In this document: positions 19,701 through 28,658 of the stretch, piece by piece
Position numbering within the stretch: position 1 is the first letter of the stretch
How the letters are laid out: each line of letters opens with the position of its first letter
Source of the DNA: Rheinheimera pleomorphica
Lineage (GTDB): Bacteria > Pseudomonadota > Gammaproteobacteria > Enterobacterales > Alteromonadaceae
Length of the DNA: 64,000 bases
Assembly: GCF_011634895.1 (NCBI RefSeq)
Contig: NZ_SIRR01000008.1
Coordinates: 682,001 to 746,000, forward strand
Direction: 5' to 3'
Translations under genes and position numbers: made by a program
The notes under the pieces: model-generated
Database searches by the model: none
What the model was told of the DNA's origin: nothing
Seen by the model: only the letters and a program-made list of their open reading frames with translations

Positions 19701-20533
19701 GTTTATCCGGTACTGGCCCCAAAGCGGGTGGCCCGCTGTATTTAACACGGCTGGTGAAAGACAACCTGGATGTCAGCTGCGCCACGCTTAGCGAGCAAAA
19801 GCGCCACAGCCTGCTTAGCGAAACCACCAGCAGTGCGGTGGCCTATGCCATGCCGGTTGCCGCCACGGCACAGCAGCAATGGGCACAGCTTAGTATTCAC
19901 CAGCGTACTTCAGTATTGCGGCAGTTTTTGGCGTTCTTGGCGGCCAACAGCGTGGTGAATAAGCAGGAGCCGGATTTAGAACAGGTACTTACGCTGGCAC
20001 AACAAAAACTACAACGGGTAGAGCGCGAACTGCAACAGCCAACTACCCTGCCCGGCCCTACCGGTGAGAGCAACACTCTGGTGCTGGACCCGCGAGGCAT
20101 ACTGGCACTGGTGCGTGATGACAGCAGCAGTTTCAGCCACTGGCTGGTGGCCATTATCACGGCGCTGGCGGCAGGCAACGCGGTAGTCACCGCCGTAGAA
20201 GACAGTGACTTTGCCGAAGCCGAAGCCTGTATTAAAGCGCTGCTGCAAGCTGGCATGCCGCAGCATTTATTGGCGGTTGTGCGACTGGACTGCCTGACCA
20301 CCTTGCTGGCACATCCGGATCTGGCCGGTGCTATGGTAGAAGTTAGCAGTGCCGTAAAACCGTTGTGTGCCGAGCTGTTGGCTGCCAGGCCAGGCGCCAT
20401 ATTGCCGCTGATCACGGCACCGGCCGGGCCGCAGCTGTTGTATCGTCTGGTTACCGAGAAAACCATCACCATCAACACCACGGCTGCTGGTGGTAATGCG
20501 TCCCTGATGACAATGGCCGACAACCTCGGTTAA
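16757..20533 (+). CDS. putA: Bifunctional proline dehydrogenase / L-glutamate gamma-semialdehyde dehydrogenase
   Basis: PutA oxidises proline to glutamate in two steps with substrate channelling. The 1258-residue product contains the FAD-dependent PRODH barrel (about residues 180-490, with motifs such as VRLVKGAYWD and FATHN) and the NAD-dependent aldehyde dehydrogenase (about 560-1020, catalytic Cys813 in GQRCSA and Glu in AETGGQN), followed by the C-terminal ALDH-like domain of long PutAs. It lacks the N-terminal ribbon-helix-helix domain that makes E. coli PutA (1320 residues) self-regulating, fitting control by the divergent Lrp-type protein. Confidence 0.96.
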   Translation: MLYNGSLVATQPLRQTIRDFYRADEDQVIQYLLPLADIGVNARSRAWERARQLVLTIRQAQVGKGGVDALLNEFSLSTEEGLVLMCLAEALLRVPDKTTADRLIRDKLSQGDWSSHLGNSSSLFVNASAWGLLLTGKLVNYSDEQKKQQFGLLKRTCGRLGEPVIRQAVRYAMQIMGAQFVMGTTIGAALQRATEMEAKGFRYSYDMLGEGARTMADADRYFDSYMRAIDTIGKAANGRGPFNSPGISVKLSAIHPRYEFSHRDRVINELVPRVKQLALAAKAYNIGFTIDAEEADRLDLSLDIIEQVFSDPALDGWEGFGLAVQAYQKRGIHVIEWLRELTLKVGRKMMVRLVKGAYWDTEIKLSQLEGFSDFPVFSRKPSTDVSYQACAKKMLSYRDSIYPQFATHNAYTVATIMEMTKDYTGFEFQRLHGMGDALYDEIVINDKIPCRIYAPVGEHSDLLAYLVRRLLENGANSSFVNNIVDETIPVESLLSDPVETVRSWHSVRNRQIPLPANLYGKERLNSNGLDLTDIDQLEAVKAAMTQWFDSIKQLPVQHDAVPVTNPANLDQVIGYLHYADEKAMQQILANAEKAFANWSQTDVKQRAELLRRMGDALEVHRNELLALCVKEAGKTLGDSVAEVREAIDFCRYYAARAEALCAKPQQARGVFLCISPWNFPLAIFLGQVAAAIVTGNTVVAKPAEQTSLIAVRTLEIMRDCGMPEHVVQLVIAPGRQVGEHIVPDSRIQGVMFTGSTETGCWIARKLAERGGEPVPLIAETGGQNCMIVDSTALPEQVVDDVISSGFQSAGQRCSALRVLFLQDDVADKIITMLKGAMAQLHVGDPSWLSTDLGPVIDAKAHERLSAHVQYLADKATLHYECAIPQDGKHYFFAPRLYEISDLTVLEREVFGPVVHIIRFKADELDSIINQINATGYGLTMGVHSRIEQFTQRIARDIKAGNIYVNRNMIGAVVGVQPFGGRGLSGTGPKAGGPLYLTRLVKDNLDVSCATLSEQKRHSLLSETTSSAVAYAMPVAATAQQQWAQLSIHQRTSVLRQFLAFLAANSVVNKQEPDLEQVLTLAQQKLQRVERELQQPTTLPGPTGESNTLVLDPRGILALVRDDSSSFSHWLVAIITALAAGNAVVTAVEDSDFAEAEACIKALLQAGMPQHLLAVVRLDCLTTLLAHPDLAGAMVEVSSAVKPLCAELLAARPGAILPLITAPAGPQLLYRLVTEKTITINTTAAGGNASLMTMADNLG

Positions 20534-20553
20534 TTATTGGCCATGTTATGCTG

Positions 20554-20579
20554 ATAAAGCCCGTTTTTACGGGCTTTAT
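20554..20579 (+). terminator. Stem-loop terminator of putA
   Basis: A perfect 10-bp stem ATAAAGCCCG / CGGGCTTTAT with loop TTTTTA lies 20 bp after the stop. The downstream U-tract is poor. Confidence 0.6.
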
Positions 20580-20700
20580 GCTATGTTATAACTCTTGCTA
20601 TCGCAGCATTACGGCAAATCATCTTTTTGTTAACTTACGGTTAAGTTGTTTCAGGTATACTGAGCAGCTATTTTTACGGTGGGCTAGGGTTTTAAACAAG

Positions 20701-21828
20701 ATGGCATATCAGGAAGTCAGCATCGCCGATTTGCAACCGGGAAGTTATGTCGTGCAAGTGTTACGACAAAGCGGCGAGATCATCGTTAAGCATGCCGGCT
20801 GGGTGCGCACCACCCAGGCTGTCGAGCTACTGCGACGAAAAGGGGTTCAGGTTGTTCTGATTGACCCGGATAAAACCCTGCAGCCAGACACCAGCGATAC
20901 CACACTGCCGGTGAGTCCGGTGGTTGATGATAGCAGCAGCCGCAGTCTGTTTAATGATGAATGGCCCAAAGCCGAGCGCGCTTTGCTGCAAACCCAGAAA
21001 GTGCAGCGCCAACTGTTAGAGGCCGTGCGCCATGACAGCGGCATCGATCTGACACTGGTGTATGAAGTCAGCGCTGGCTTGGCCGAGTCGATTAGCCGCA
21101 ATCAGGATGTGCTGTTGTGCTTAAATCGCATTGCCGAGCAAAGTGACAGCCTGCTGCAGCACAGTATCAGTTGTGCGGTATATATGGCCGCTTTTGCCCG
21201 TTACCTGAATTTGCCTCCGCACAAAGTGCAGGCGTTAATCACCGCTGCTTTACTGCACGATATAGGTAAAGCAGTCAGTCCGGCCTATTTGCAGGCCGAA
21301 GATCATCAAGCCATTCCGGCCAGTTTAAATACCCTGCAAAAAACCGCCAATCTGGCCGGTGAAATATCGCTGTGGATCAGCCAGCACTGTGCCCACCTTG
21401 ATGGCAGCGGCTCACCGAGAATCAGCGCCGGCCAGATCGAAAAAGGCAGCCGGATGCTGGCCATTATCAACAGTTATGAAAAACTAACGTCGCCGCTTAG
21501 CAGTAAGCTGGGGCCCTTGGCCGCATCACGCATGTTATTGCAGCGCACACCGCATAAGCTGGACGCTGAGCTGTTGCAGCAGTTTATTAAATGTATTGGT
21601 ATTTATCCGCCGGGCTCAGTGGTAAAACTAAGTAGCGGTAAGCTGGCGCTGGTGTTAGAAAACAACCCTAAGAAGCCGTTACTGCCGAAGGTAAAGGTGT
21701 TTTATCACAGCGTGCACCAGCACCATATTCCGCCCAGAGTACTGGACTTATCGCGCCAGCAGGAAGAGCAGATCGACAGCTGTATCGAGCTGAAAAAATA
21801 CGGCCTGGATGTCAAAAACTATATCTGA
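20701..21828 (+). CDS. DUF3391 plus degenerate HD-GYP domain protein
   Basis: A 375-residue protein. An N-terminal DUF3391 domain (MAYQEVSIADLQPGSYVVQV) precedes an HD-GYP-type domain (about residues 140-330). HD-GYP proteins normally hydrolyse cyclic di-GMP. Here the HD pair is kept (LLHDIGK), but the later HHE and DG-x-GYP signature reads QHCAHLDGSGSP, so a histidine pair and the GYP triplet are changed. Catalysis is therefore doubtful and a binding or regulatory role is possible. The start is ATG 20701; the frame upstream runs through promoter-like DNA (TATACT at 20656-20661). Confidence 0.82.
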   Translation: MAYQEVSIADLQPGSYVVQVLRQSGEIIVKHAGWVRTTQAVELLRRKGVQVVLIDPDKTLQPDTSDTTLPVSPVVDDSSSRSLFNDEWPKAERALLQTQKVQRQLLEAVRHDSGIDLTLVYEVSAGLAESISRNQDVLLCLNRIAEQSDSLLQHSISCAVYMAAFARYLNLPPHKVQALITAALLHDIGKAVSPAYLQAEDHQAIPASLNTLQKTANLAGEISLWISQHCAHLDGSGSPRISAGQIEKGSRMLAIINSYEKLTSPLSSKLGPLAASRMLLQRTPHKLDAELLQQFIKCIGIYPPGSVVKLSSGKLALVLENNPKKPLLPKVKVFYHSVHQHHIPPRVLDLSRQQEEQIDSCIELKKYGLDVKNYI

Positions 21829-21829
21829 C

Positions 21830-22621
21830 TTAACCCGCCGGCCATTCACTTAATGCCGCCATGCTAAACAACTGGTCTCCCAGCTGTAATAACACAAATT
21901 GCGGCATGATCTCTTTAATGCGAATATCGGCAGTTACCCACTGCCCTTCCTGCAGGGTTTTGCCATTTACCTTAACCCAGCGCTGGCTGACCCTCGTCGC
22001 ATAAACATGCGCATCAAACCGCAGCGCCGGAATTTGCTGCTGTAGCTGGCGGTCCAGCTGGCGAATATCGGTTGCCGGGGCACTCTGGCTGCGCTGTGGT
22101 GCCTTGGCGGCGCCACTTTCGGTGGCCTGCAGCGCTGAGGCAAATTTATCCCGTAGCTCAGCAGATACCTGCGCTTCAGCCAGTGGCTGCGGTTCAGCCG
22201 CCGCGCTGCCGGCGGTCATTGTTGCTACAGGCGGCGGCGAGATAAAGGGCTCGGCCAGCGGTTTAGCCGCCGGTGTTATCGCCTTGGCTAACTGTTGCTG
22301 CAGTGGCTGCGCCGCGCTGGCGGCTGCACTGCTGTCGGGTGTCGTACTGTTTTTGTCGTTGCCGGTTGCACTGTCAGCCTGAGTTAGCGCCGAGACGATG
22401 GTTGCCGGTGCAGCCGGGGTGGCCGGCGCGTCCGCTTGAGCCGTGCCAGCCGGCACAGCTGAACTTGACGCAGGTGTCAACCAGTAGGCCGCTAAGGCGC
22501 CGACGCTGGCGGCCAGTAACAGTGCCAGCAACAGCGCCAGTTTACGCCAGAACGCGCTAGCGTCAGACACCGTTGGCGTACTCTGCTGTTGTTGTTTTAG
22601 TGCATCCATTAAAATTGACAT
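21830..22621 (-). CDS. gspB: GspB-type general secretion pathway accessory protein
   Basis: A 263-residue inner-membrane protein: short cytoplasmic N-terminus (MSILMDALKQQQQ), one membrane helix (about 28-47), a long Ala/Pro-rich periplasmic linker and a C-terminal T2SSB domain (ALRFDAHVY ... RWVKVNGK ... LFSMAALSEWP). With the ATPase GspA/ExeA it forms the complex that helps the type II secretin assemble through the peptidoglycan. It is downstream of the ExeA-like gene with a 12-bp gap. Confidence 0.88.
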   Translation of the reverse strand: MSILMDALKQQQQSTPTVSDASAFWRKLALLLALLLAASVGALAAYWLTPASSSAVPAGTAQADAPATPAAPATIVSALTQADSATGNDKNSTTPDSSAAASAAQPLQQQLAKAITPAAKPLAEPFISPPPVATMTAGSAAAEPQPLAEAQVSAELRDKFASALQATESGAAKAPQRSQSAPATDIRQLDRQLQQQIPALRFDAHVYATRVSQRWVKVNGKTLQEGQWVTADIRIKEIMPQFVLLQLGDQLFSMAALSEWPAG

Positions 22622-22633
22622 CGCCGGCGTTAC

Positions 22634-23560
22634 CTAATGAGGTTGTAGCCAAGGCAGTATAATCAGTGCCAGGCTAAAGCCCAGCACTATAGCGCAAAGC
22701 CCCAGTACAGGCCAGAACCAGCGCGGCAACGGCGGTTTTTTTACCTGATCGGACAGCGGTAGAATTTCGGCGGCCGCCCGGTTCACCAGCTTATCATTCA
22801 CCATGGCCTGTTGCTGGCTATAGGCGCCCAGCAAGGCGCGGTCGGCCATCAGATTGACTAAGCGTGGGATACCGCCACTTAGCTGGTACAGCCGTTTGAT
22901 TGCCGCATCGCTAAATACCGGCCGGCTACAACCGGCTACCTGTAACCGAAATTTCAGATACTGTTTTACCTCGTCCAGACTCAGCGGCAGCAAATGATAG
23001 CGCGCGGTAATACGCTGTGCTAACTGGCGTAAGTCATTGCGTTTTAGTAGCTGCTGCAGCTCGGGCTGACCAATTAAGATCACCTGCAGCAATTTGCGGG
23101 TATTGGTTTCCAGGTTGGTCAGCAAACGCAGCTGTTCCAGTACAGCCGGCTGCAGATGCTGCGCTTCATCAATGATCAGTAAGGTATGTTTGCCGGCTGC
23201 GTGGTTTTTTAGCAAACGGGCTTTTATTTTGTCGCCCAGCAACTTTAAGCTGGCGTCTGATTTTTTATAGCGGATTTTCAGCTCATCACAAATTGCCGCT
23301 AACAGCTCTAATTCCGACAAGGTAGGGTTTAGTATAAACGCCACCTCAGCGCGCTCATCCAGCTCTTGCAACAAACAGCGTGACACCGTGGTTTTACCGG
23401 TACCTACCTCACCGGTCAGCAGCACAAAACCGCCTGCTTCCCCCAAGCCAAAGCGCAAATGCGCCAGTGCTTCGGCATGACGCGGGCTTAAATACATAAA
23501 GTCCGGGTTCGGGGCAATCGAGAACGGGGCACTGTTTAAGCCGAAAAATCCGCTGTACAT
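22634..23560 (-). CDS. gspA: ExeA/GspA-type AAA ATPase
   Basis: A 308-residue AAA ATPase of the ExeA family, partner of GspB in secretin assembly. Walker A is GEVGTGKT (residues 50-57), Walker B LLIIDEAQ, and a sensor-like GIPRLVN follows. The family signature YxxFFGLxxxPFS is at the N-terminus and a membrane helix lies at about 283-304. It lacks the C-terminal peptidoglycan-binding domain of full-length ExeA. No other type II secretion genes are in the window. Confidence 0.9.
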   Translation of the reverse strand: MYSGFFGLNSAPFSIAPNPDFMYLSPRHAEALAHLRFGLGEAGGFVLLTGEVGTGKTTVSRCLLQELDERAEVAFILNPTLSELELLAAICDELKIRYKKSDASLKLLGDKIKARLLKNHAAGKHTLLIIDEAQHLQPAVLEQLRLLTNLETNTRKLLQVILIGQPELQQLLKRNDLRQLAQRITARYHLLPLSLDEVKQYLKFRLQVAGCSRPVFSDAAIKRLYQLSGGIPRLVNLMADRALLGAYSQQQAMVNDKLVNRAAAEILPLSDQVKKPPLPRWFWPVLGLCAIVLGFSLALIILPWLQPH

Positions 23561-23623
23561 ACTGCTTCCTGCTGTGTAAGCCGCTGCCAGTTGTGGCGAC
23601 CGTGCATTTTCAAAGACGACGGG

Positions 23624-23653
23624 TATAATGGCAAAAAATCAGCAAACAGGAAA
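23624..23653 (+). promoter_or_regulatory. cca -10 element and ribosome site that fix the start codon
   Basis: A perfect TATAAT box (23624-23629) contains the first in-frame ATG of the cca frame, so that ATG cannot be on the mRNA. AGGAAA at 23648-23653 lies at the right distance from GTG 23658. Confidence 0.65.
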
Positions 23654-23657
23654 GCCG

Positions 23658-24884
23658 GTGCAACGATATCTGGTCGGTGGTGCAGTACGTGACAGTCTTT
23701 TAGGTTACCCCTTTCATGAGCGGGACTGGGTAGTAGTGGGCGCTACGCCACAGCAAATGCTTAACTTGGGCTATCAGCAAGTGGGTAAAGATTTTCCGGT
23801 GTTTTTACACCCCGATACCAAAGAAGAGCATGCGCTGGCCCGCACCGAGCGTAAAAACGGCAAAGGCTATACCGGCTTTAGCGTGTATGCCGCACCGGAT
23901 GTTACGCTGGAACAAGATCTGCTAAGACGCGACCTCACCATCAATGCTATCGCCCAGGCCGATGACGGCAGTATTGTTGACCCCTTCGGTGGCGTGGCCG
24001 ACCTTAAGCAAAAACGCCTGCGCCATGTCTCTGCTGCCTTTGCCGAAGATCCGCTGCGGGTGCTACGGGTAGCGCGCTTTTATGCCCGCTATGCCCATTT
24101 AGGTTTTAGCGTCGCCGCGGAAACACAGCAGCTGATGCAGCAGCTGGCAAGCGAGCTTGACACCCTGACACCGGAGCGGCTGTGGCAGGAAACGGCCAAA
24201 GCCCTAAGCGAGCAAACGCCGCAGGCCTACTTTCAACTGCTGTATGATACCGGTGCTTTAGCTGTGCTGATGCCAGAACTGGCAGCACTGTGGGGTGTGC
24301 CGCAACCGCCGCAATGGCACCCGGAAATTGATACCGGCGTACATACCTTAATGGTGCTGCAACAGGCTGCCGCTTTATCGCCACGTATTGATATCCGCTT
24401 TGCCGCGCTGGTACATGATTTGGGTAAAGGCGTGACCAACCCCGAACTGTGGCCATCGCACCATGGCCATGAACACACCGGCCTGGCGCTGATTAACCAG
24501 CTGTGCGACCGGCTAAGGGTACCGAATGATTGCCGCGAGTTGGCGCTGCAGGTGTGCGAATACCATCAACTGGTACACCGAGCGAAGGAGCTGAAAAGCG
24601 CCACGGTATTAAAGCTGTTTAATGCCATGGATATCTGGCGCAAGCCACAACGGCTGGACGACGTGTTGCTGTGCTGTACCGCAGATTTGCGCGGCCGCAC
24701 CGGTTTTGAGCAGGCAGAATACCCACAGGCCGATTACCTGCAGGCACTGGCAACTGCGGCGCGGCAGGTAACGGCGAAAGAGCTGGTGGCGCAGGGCCTG
24801 ACAGGTGAAGCGATAAAACAAGGCTTAGCACGCGCGCGCTTAGCGGCAATAAAAGCCGCTAAACAACAATGGCAACCGGCTTAA
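23658..24884 (+). CDS. cca: CCA tRNA nucleotidyltransferase / HD phosphohydrolase
   Basis: Cca adds and repairs the 3' CCA of tRNAs without a template; gammaproteobacterial forms also have a C-terminal HD phosphohydrolase domain. The 408-residue product (412 in E. coli) begins [17 protein letters not shown] when read from GTG 23658, matching [17 protein letters not shown] of E. coli. The metal-binding pair is ERD (E21, D23; D-x-D in E. coli), the R-x-ER block is LARTERK, and HD is in VHDLGKG. It converges on uppP across a small tandem repeat. Confidence 0.95.
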   Translation: MQRYLVGGAVRDSLLGYPFHERDWVVVGATPQQMLNLGYQQVGKDFPVFLHPDTKEEHALARTERKNGKGYTGFSVYAAPDVTLEQDLLRRDLTINAIAQADDGSIVDPFGGVADLKQKRLRHVSAAFAEDPLRVLRVARFYARYAHLGFSVAAETQQLMQQLASELDTLTPERLWQETAKALSEQTPQAYFQLLYDTGALAVLMPELAALWGVPQPPQWHPEIDTGVHTLMVLQQAAALSPRIDIRFAALVHDLGKGVTNPELWPSHHGHEHTGLALINQLCDRLRVPNDCRELALQVCEYHQLVHRAKELKSATVLKLFNAMDIWRKPQRLDDVLLCCTADLRGRTGFEQAEYPQADYLQALATAARQVTAKELVAQGLTGEAIKQGLARARLAAIKAAKQQWQPA

Positions 24885-24897
24885 ACGCCAGCCTCAG

Positions 24898-24950
24898 GCC
24901 GCGCTGCTAATCTAGGTCGCGCTGCTAATCTAGGTCGCGCTGCTAAGCAC
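24898..24950. repeat. Three tandem copies of an 18-bp unit at the uppP 3' end
   Basis: The unit GTCGCGCTGCTAATCTAG occurs at about 24898-24915 and 24916-24933, with a third copy at 24934-24950 that is part of the uppP coding end. The array duplicates the last codons and stop of uppP into the intergenic space between the convergent cca and uppP genes. Confidence 0.8.
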
Positions 24951-25733
24951 GGCCAATAACACTATGCCTAAGATCAACCGGTAAATTACAAAAGGCAACA
25001 TGCCCATGCGCTCTATCACCTTTAAAAACAGGTGAATACAGATAAAAGCACTGATAAAGGATAAACCAGTGCCGAGTAAAATCGCGCTGACATCATACTG
25101 GGCCGGTTCGGCCAACAACTTAGACCCCTGATAACCGCCGCTAAGGATAATAATTGGAATAGACAGCAAAAACGAAAACCGCGCCGCGCTTACCCGGTCC
25201 AGCCCCAGCATCAACGCCGCTGTCATGGTAATACCGGAGCGCGACGTGCCGGGAATAAGCGCCAGCGCCTGGGCAACCCCAATGAGCAGCGCTTGCCGCC
25301 AGCTTAGCTGCTGCATACTTTGTACCTGCTTAGCTGTGGCATCGGCCAGCCACAGCGCCAGGCCAAATACGATAGTGGTAATGGCAATGACATAGGGCGA
25401 ACGTAAAAAGGTTTCGATTAAATCGCCGGCTAGCAGGCCAAACAGACCCGCCGGGATCGTGGCCAGAATAACCCACCAGGCCAGCTTACTGTCGGTACTG
25501 TGCTTACCGGCAAGCGACTGTATCCAACCTACTGTTAGCTGGCCAATATCGCGGCGAAAATACAGCATAACGGCTAATAGCGTGCCGACATGCACTGCCA
25601 CGTCAAACACCAGCCCCTGATCCTGCCAGCCGAACATCGCCGACGGTAAAATAAGATGAGCAGAGGATGAAATAGGTAAAAACTCGGTCAGGCCCTGAAT
25701 AATGGCCAGAATAATCACTTCCACTGTACTCAC
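24930..25733 (-). CDS. uppP: Undecaprenyl-diphosphatase
   Basis: UppP (BacA) dephosphorylates undecaprenyl pyrophosphate so that the lipid carrier of peptidoglycan synthesis can be reused. The 267-residue polytopic protein has both active-site signatures: [14 protein letters not shown] near the N-terminus and the central PGTSRSG. The start is GTG 25733, 3 bp after the folK stop codon. The gene order folB-folK-uppP opposite cca resembles E. coli, where folK lies elsewhere. Confidence 0.96.
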   Translation of the reverse strand: MSTVEVIILAIIQGLTEFLPISSSAHLILPSAMFGWQDQGLVFDVAVHVGTLLAVMLYFRRDIGQLTVGWIQSLAGKHSTDSKLAWWVILATIPAGLFGLLAGDLIETFLRSPYVIAITTIVFGLALWLADATAKQVQSMQQLSWRQALLIGVAQALALIPGTSRSGITMTAALMLGLDRVSAARFSFLLSIPIIILSGGYQGSKLLAEPAQYDVSAILLGTGLSFISAFICIHLFLKVIERMGMLPFVIYRLILGIVLLAVLSSAT

Positions 25734-25736
25734 TGC

Positions 25737-26222
25737 TTACTCCCAGTTAAATGGCACCGGCCATAATTTTTGCTGTTTCGGATATTGCTGCCACAGTGCG
25801 GCATAACTCTGGCCACTTAAAGGGTGAGTAACCTCTGGCGCAAGCTCAGCCAGCGGCCATAACACAAAGGCATTTTCGGTAATTTCAGCCCGCGGCAGTT
25901 CAACCGGTTGCTGGCAAATGACATCGTCATAAGTGAGTAAATCTAAATCCAGGGTGCGGCCACTGAATTTAGCCGCACTGCGGTCACGGCCAAAATCGTC
26001 TTCAATTTGCTTAAACACACTGATGCACTGTGCAACCGACAACTGGGTGTCTGCCGCCGCCACCAGATTATAAAATGGCGCCCCGACAAAGCCGACGGCC
26101 TCACTTTCATAGACCGACGACAATTGCAGCGCACCAAATTGCTGTTTTAGCGCCTTAACTGCACAGCGAATATGATAATCGCGCCGGGTGTTGCTGCCGA
26201 TACTGATGTAAATCTGCGCCAT
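25737..26222 (-). CDS. folK: 2-amino-4-hydroxy-6-hydroxymethyldihydropteridine diphosphokinase
   Basis: HPPK transfers pyrophosphate from ATP to 6-hydroxymethyl-dihydropterin in folate synthesis. The 161-residue protein has the family start (YISIGSN), the loop FYNLV and the signature DRSAAKFSGRTLDLDLLTYD with the catalytic DxD. It overlaps folB by 1 bp, so two successive folate enzymes are co-translated. Confidence 0.95.
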   Translation of the reverse strand: MAQIYISIGSNTRRDYHIRCAVKALKQQFGALQLSSVYESEAVGFVGAPFYNLVAAADTQLSVAQCISVFKQIEDDFGRDRSAAKFSGRTLDLDLLTYDDVICQQPVELPRAEITENAFVLWPLAELAPEVTHPLSGQSYAALWQQYPKQQKLWPVPFNWE

Positions 26223-26575
26223 TAGCTGCGGCTCCGCACTATGCTTACACCCACCGTTTGCGCCTTTGGCACCGCGCCGGGTTTATGCACTGTTACTTCC
26301 ACCTTGCTGGTGGCAAACTCCGCCAGCAGCATAGCAGCAACCCGCTCGGCTACCGTTTCAATCAATTCTATCGGCTGAGCGGTAATCAGTTTGCTGACTT
26401 TTTCCGCTATCACGGCATAATCCAGCGTCAGCTTAATGTCGTCTGCCGCGGCCGCTTGTCGTAAATCGGTATGCAGGGCTAAATCCAGAAACAGGCTTTG
26501 CGACATGGACTTTTCCCAATCGTAAACCCCAATCACGGTGTCCACTTGTAGCTGTTTTATAAAAACTATGTCCAT
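26222..26575 (-). CDS. folB: Dihydroneopterin aldolase
   Basis: FolB cleaves 7,8-dihydroneopterin to 6-hydroxymethyl-dihydropterin and glycolaldehyde. The 117-residue protein shows the family features VIGVYDWEK at residues 15-23, LDYAVIAEKV, the active-site region PIELIETVAERVA and a C-terminal KPGAVPKAQTVGV that contains the catalytic lysine. It is divergent from plsY, as in E. coli. Confidence 0.95.
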   Translation of the reverse strand: MDIVFIKQLQVDTVIGVYDWEKSMSQSLFLDLALHTDLRQAAAADDIKLTLDYAVIAEKVSKLITAQPIELIETVAERVAAMLLAEFATSKVEVTVHKPGAVPKAQTVGVSIVRSRS

Positions 26576-26713
26576 TCAGTTACATCCGCATTGCGTTATT
26601 TCTCGTTTCAGGTAGGCTGGTCGGATAGGCAAAACCGTGAAAACCCTATATTCTGCTGGCGCTACGCCGGGATGCAATCTTAACGTAAAAACTGGTGCTG
26701 AGGAACCGCCTTA

Positions 26714-27319
26714 ATGACCCCGCTGATTGGAATTATGATGCTGGCAGCCTATCTTTGTGGCTCCATTTCGTCGGCAGTGCTGGTCAGCAAGCTGTTTCGC
26801 TTACCCGACCCCCGCTTACATGGCTCTGGCAACCCGGGTGCCACCAATGTGTTGCGTTTAGGCGGTAAACTGCCGGCAATACTGGTGTTGGTGTTTGATA
26901 TCTTAAAAGGCACTATTCCGGTATGGGGCTCATACTTTCTTAAAATTGAACCGCTGTTTTTAGGCCTTATTGCTATTTGCGCCTGTGTTGGCCATATTTT
27001 CCCGCTGTTTTTTGGCTTTAAAGGCGGCAAAGCCGTGGCGACCGCCTTTGGCGCTATGATGCCGATAGGGCTGGATTTAGCCGGCCTGTTAATTGCCAGT
27101 TGGTTGATTATTGTCGCGTTAAGCGGTTACTCGTCACTGGCCGCCATTTTAACAGTAAGCCTGGCGCCGCTGTTTACCTGGTTTATTAAACCGCTGTATA
27201 CCGTCCCGGTGTTAATGCTTAGCGTATTAATTATTTTGCGCCACCGCGAGAATATAGTGCGTTTGTATCAGGGCAAAGAAAGCAAAGTCTGGGATAAAAC
27301 CCGGCGTATTCGGGAGTGA
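26714..27319 (+). CDS. plsY: Glycerol-3-phosphate acyltransferase PlsY
   Basis: PlsY acylates glycerol 3-phosphate with acyl-phosphate, the first step of phospholipid synthesis. The 201-residue five-helix membrane protein shows the three conserved loops: [27 protein letters not shown] and [15 protein letters not shown]. Together with the partial plsC at the left edge the window encodes two acyl transfer steps of the pathway. Confidence 0.96.
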   Translation: MTPLIGIMMLAAYLCGSISSAVLVSKLFRLPDPRLHGSGNPGATNVLRLGGKLPAILVLVFDILKGTIPVWGSYFLKIEPLFLGLIAICACVGHIFPLFFGFKGGKAVATAFGAMMPIGLDLAGLLIASWLIIVALSGYSSLAAILTVSLAPLFTWFIKPLYTVPVLMLSVLIILRHRENIVRLYQGKESKVWDKTRRIRE

Positions 27320-27464
27320 ACACCCGCTCAGTATGTGCTTTCGGTTGCAACTCCCGCTTTGGCTCGCCACAGCAACTCGCCCTACTGCCTACGGCAGGGC
27401 TCAGACACTCTGTGCCGCCCAAATCGGGATTCCAACCTTCAGTCCAAACTCCTGACTTATCGGC

Positions 27465-28478
27465 TTAAACCGCTGGCAACTCCTGCATTGGCCAGCGCGG
27501 TGTAACGCCGATGGTTAAATCCTGCTGCTGACCCGCCACTAAGCGGTAATAACCGGCCAGCGCGATCATGGCGCCGTTGTCGGTGCAAAACTCCTTACGC
27601 GGGTAAAACACCTCACCGCCATGGCGCTTCAGTAATAGCGCTAATTGCTCGCGCAATGAGGTATTGGCGCTAACGCCACCGGCAATTACCAGCCGTTTGT
27701 AACCCGTTTGCTGTAGCGCCCGCTCACACTTAATCACCAGCGTATCGACCACCGCCTGTTGAAACGAGGCTGCAATATCGGCTTGCACCTGACTGCTGTT
27801 GCCTTCTTTAGCAATGACATTGGCCGCTGAGGTTTTTAAACCGCTAAAGCTAAAGTCCAGCCCGGGCCGGTCGGTCATCGGCCGCGGAAATTTGTATTTT
27901 TTCGCGTCGCCCTGTGTCGCCAGCTTTGCCAGCAAAGGGCCACCGGGGTAATCCAGCCCCATTAGCTTAGCCGTTTTATCAAAAGCCTCGCCAGCGGCGT
28001 CGTCGATAGACTCACCCAGTAATTCATACCGACCAATGCCTTCTACCCCGACCAACTGGGTATGGCCGCCGGACACCAGCAACGCCAGAAACGGAAATTG
28101 CGGCGGGGTTTCTTCCAGCATCGGTGCCAGTAAATGCCCTTCCATATGATGCACGGCCAGCGCTGGCTTGCCCCAGGCCAGCGCCAGCGAGCGGCCAATA
28201 GCGGCGCCCACCAGCAAAGCGCCGGCTAAACCCGGCCCGGCGGTGTAGGCAACGCCATCGATACTGGCGGCATCGCACCCGGCCTCGGCTAAGGCTTGTT
28301 TAATCAACGGAATGGTTTTACGGATATGATCGCGCGACGCCAGCTCGGGTACCACACCGCCGTAATCGGCATGCAATGGGATCTGGCTGTACAGCACATG
28401 ACTGAGTAAGCCCTGCTGCTGATCGTAGATCGCTATGCCGGTTTCATCGCAGGATGTTTCTATACCTAAAACTCGCAT
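27465..28478 (-). CDS. tsaD: tRNA N6-threonylcarbamoyladenosine synthesis protein TsaD
   Basis: TsaD transfers the threonylcarbamoyl group to A37 of ANN-decoding tRNAs within the TsaBDE complex. The 337-residue protein has the ASKHA-fold motifs: metal-binding [16 protein letters not shown] at the N-terminus and [10 protein letters not shown] near the C-terminus. It is divergent from rpsU, as in E. coli. Confidence 0.97.
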   Translation of the reverse strand: MRVLGIETSCDETGIAIYDQQQGLLSHVLYSQIPLHADYGGVVPELASRDHIRKTIPLIKQALAEAGCDAASIDGVAYTAGPGLAGALLVGAAIGRSLALAWGKPALAVHHMEGHLLAPMLEETPPQFPFLALLVSGGHTQLVGVEGIGRYELLGESIDDAAGEAFDKTAKLMGLDYPGGPLLAKLATQGDAKKYKFPRPMTDRPGLDFSFSGLKTSAANVIAKEGNSSQVQADIAASFQQAVVDTLVIKCERALQQTGYKRLVIAGGVSANTSLREQLALLLKRHGGEVFYPRKEFCTDNGAMIALAGYYRLVAGQQQDLTIGVTPRWPMQELPAV

Positions 28479-28565
28479 CTGTGCCTCAAGTCCACTAAAA
28501 TGGCGGCCATTGTACCGGCTCAGCCCCCGCAGAGCCAGAGGATCGGATTTAGATCACAGAACTGC

Positions 28566-28595
28566 TTTACATCGCCCGGTGTTTTTGCGTAAAAT
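28566..28595 (+). promoter_or_regulatory. Promoter of the rpsU-dnaG-rpoD operon
   Basis: TTTACA (28566-28571) and TAAAAT (28590-28595) are 18 bp apart, 64 bp upstream of rpsU. Confidence 0.6.
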
Positions 28596-28658
28596 GCCGC
28601 ACCATTTTTAATCGTATTGGTTCAGAGATAACCAATTTGGCCCTGAGGTGAGAATTTA

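Noticed and set aside
27320-27464. Possible repeat element between plsY and tsaD
   Set aside because: A short CTGCC-TAC-GGCAG hairpin is present, but no second copy of the sequence was found in the window.
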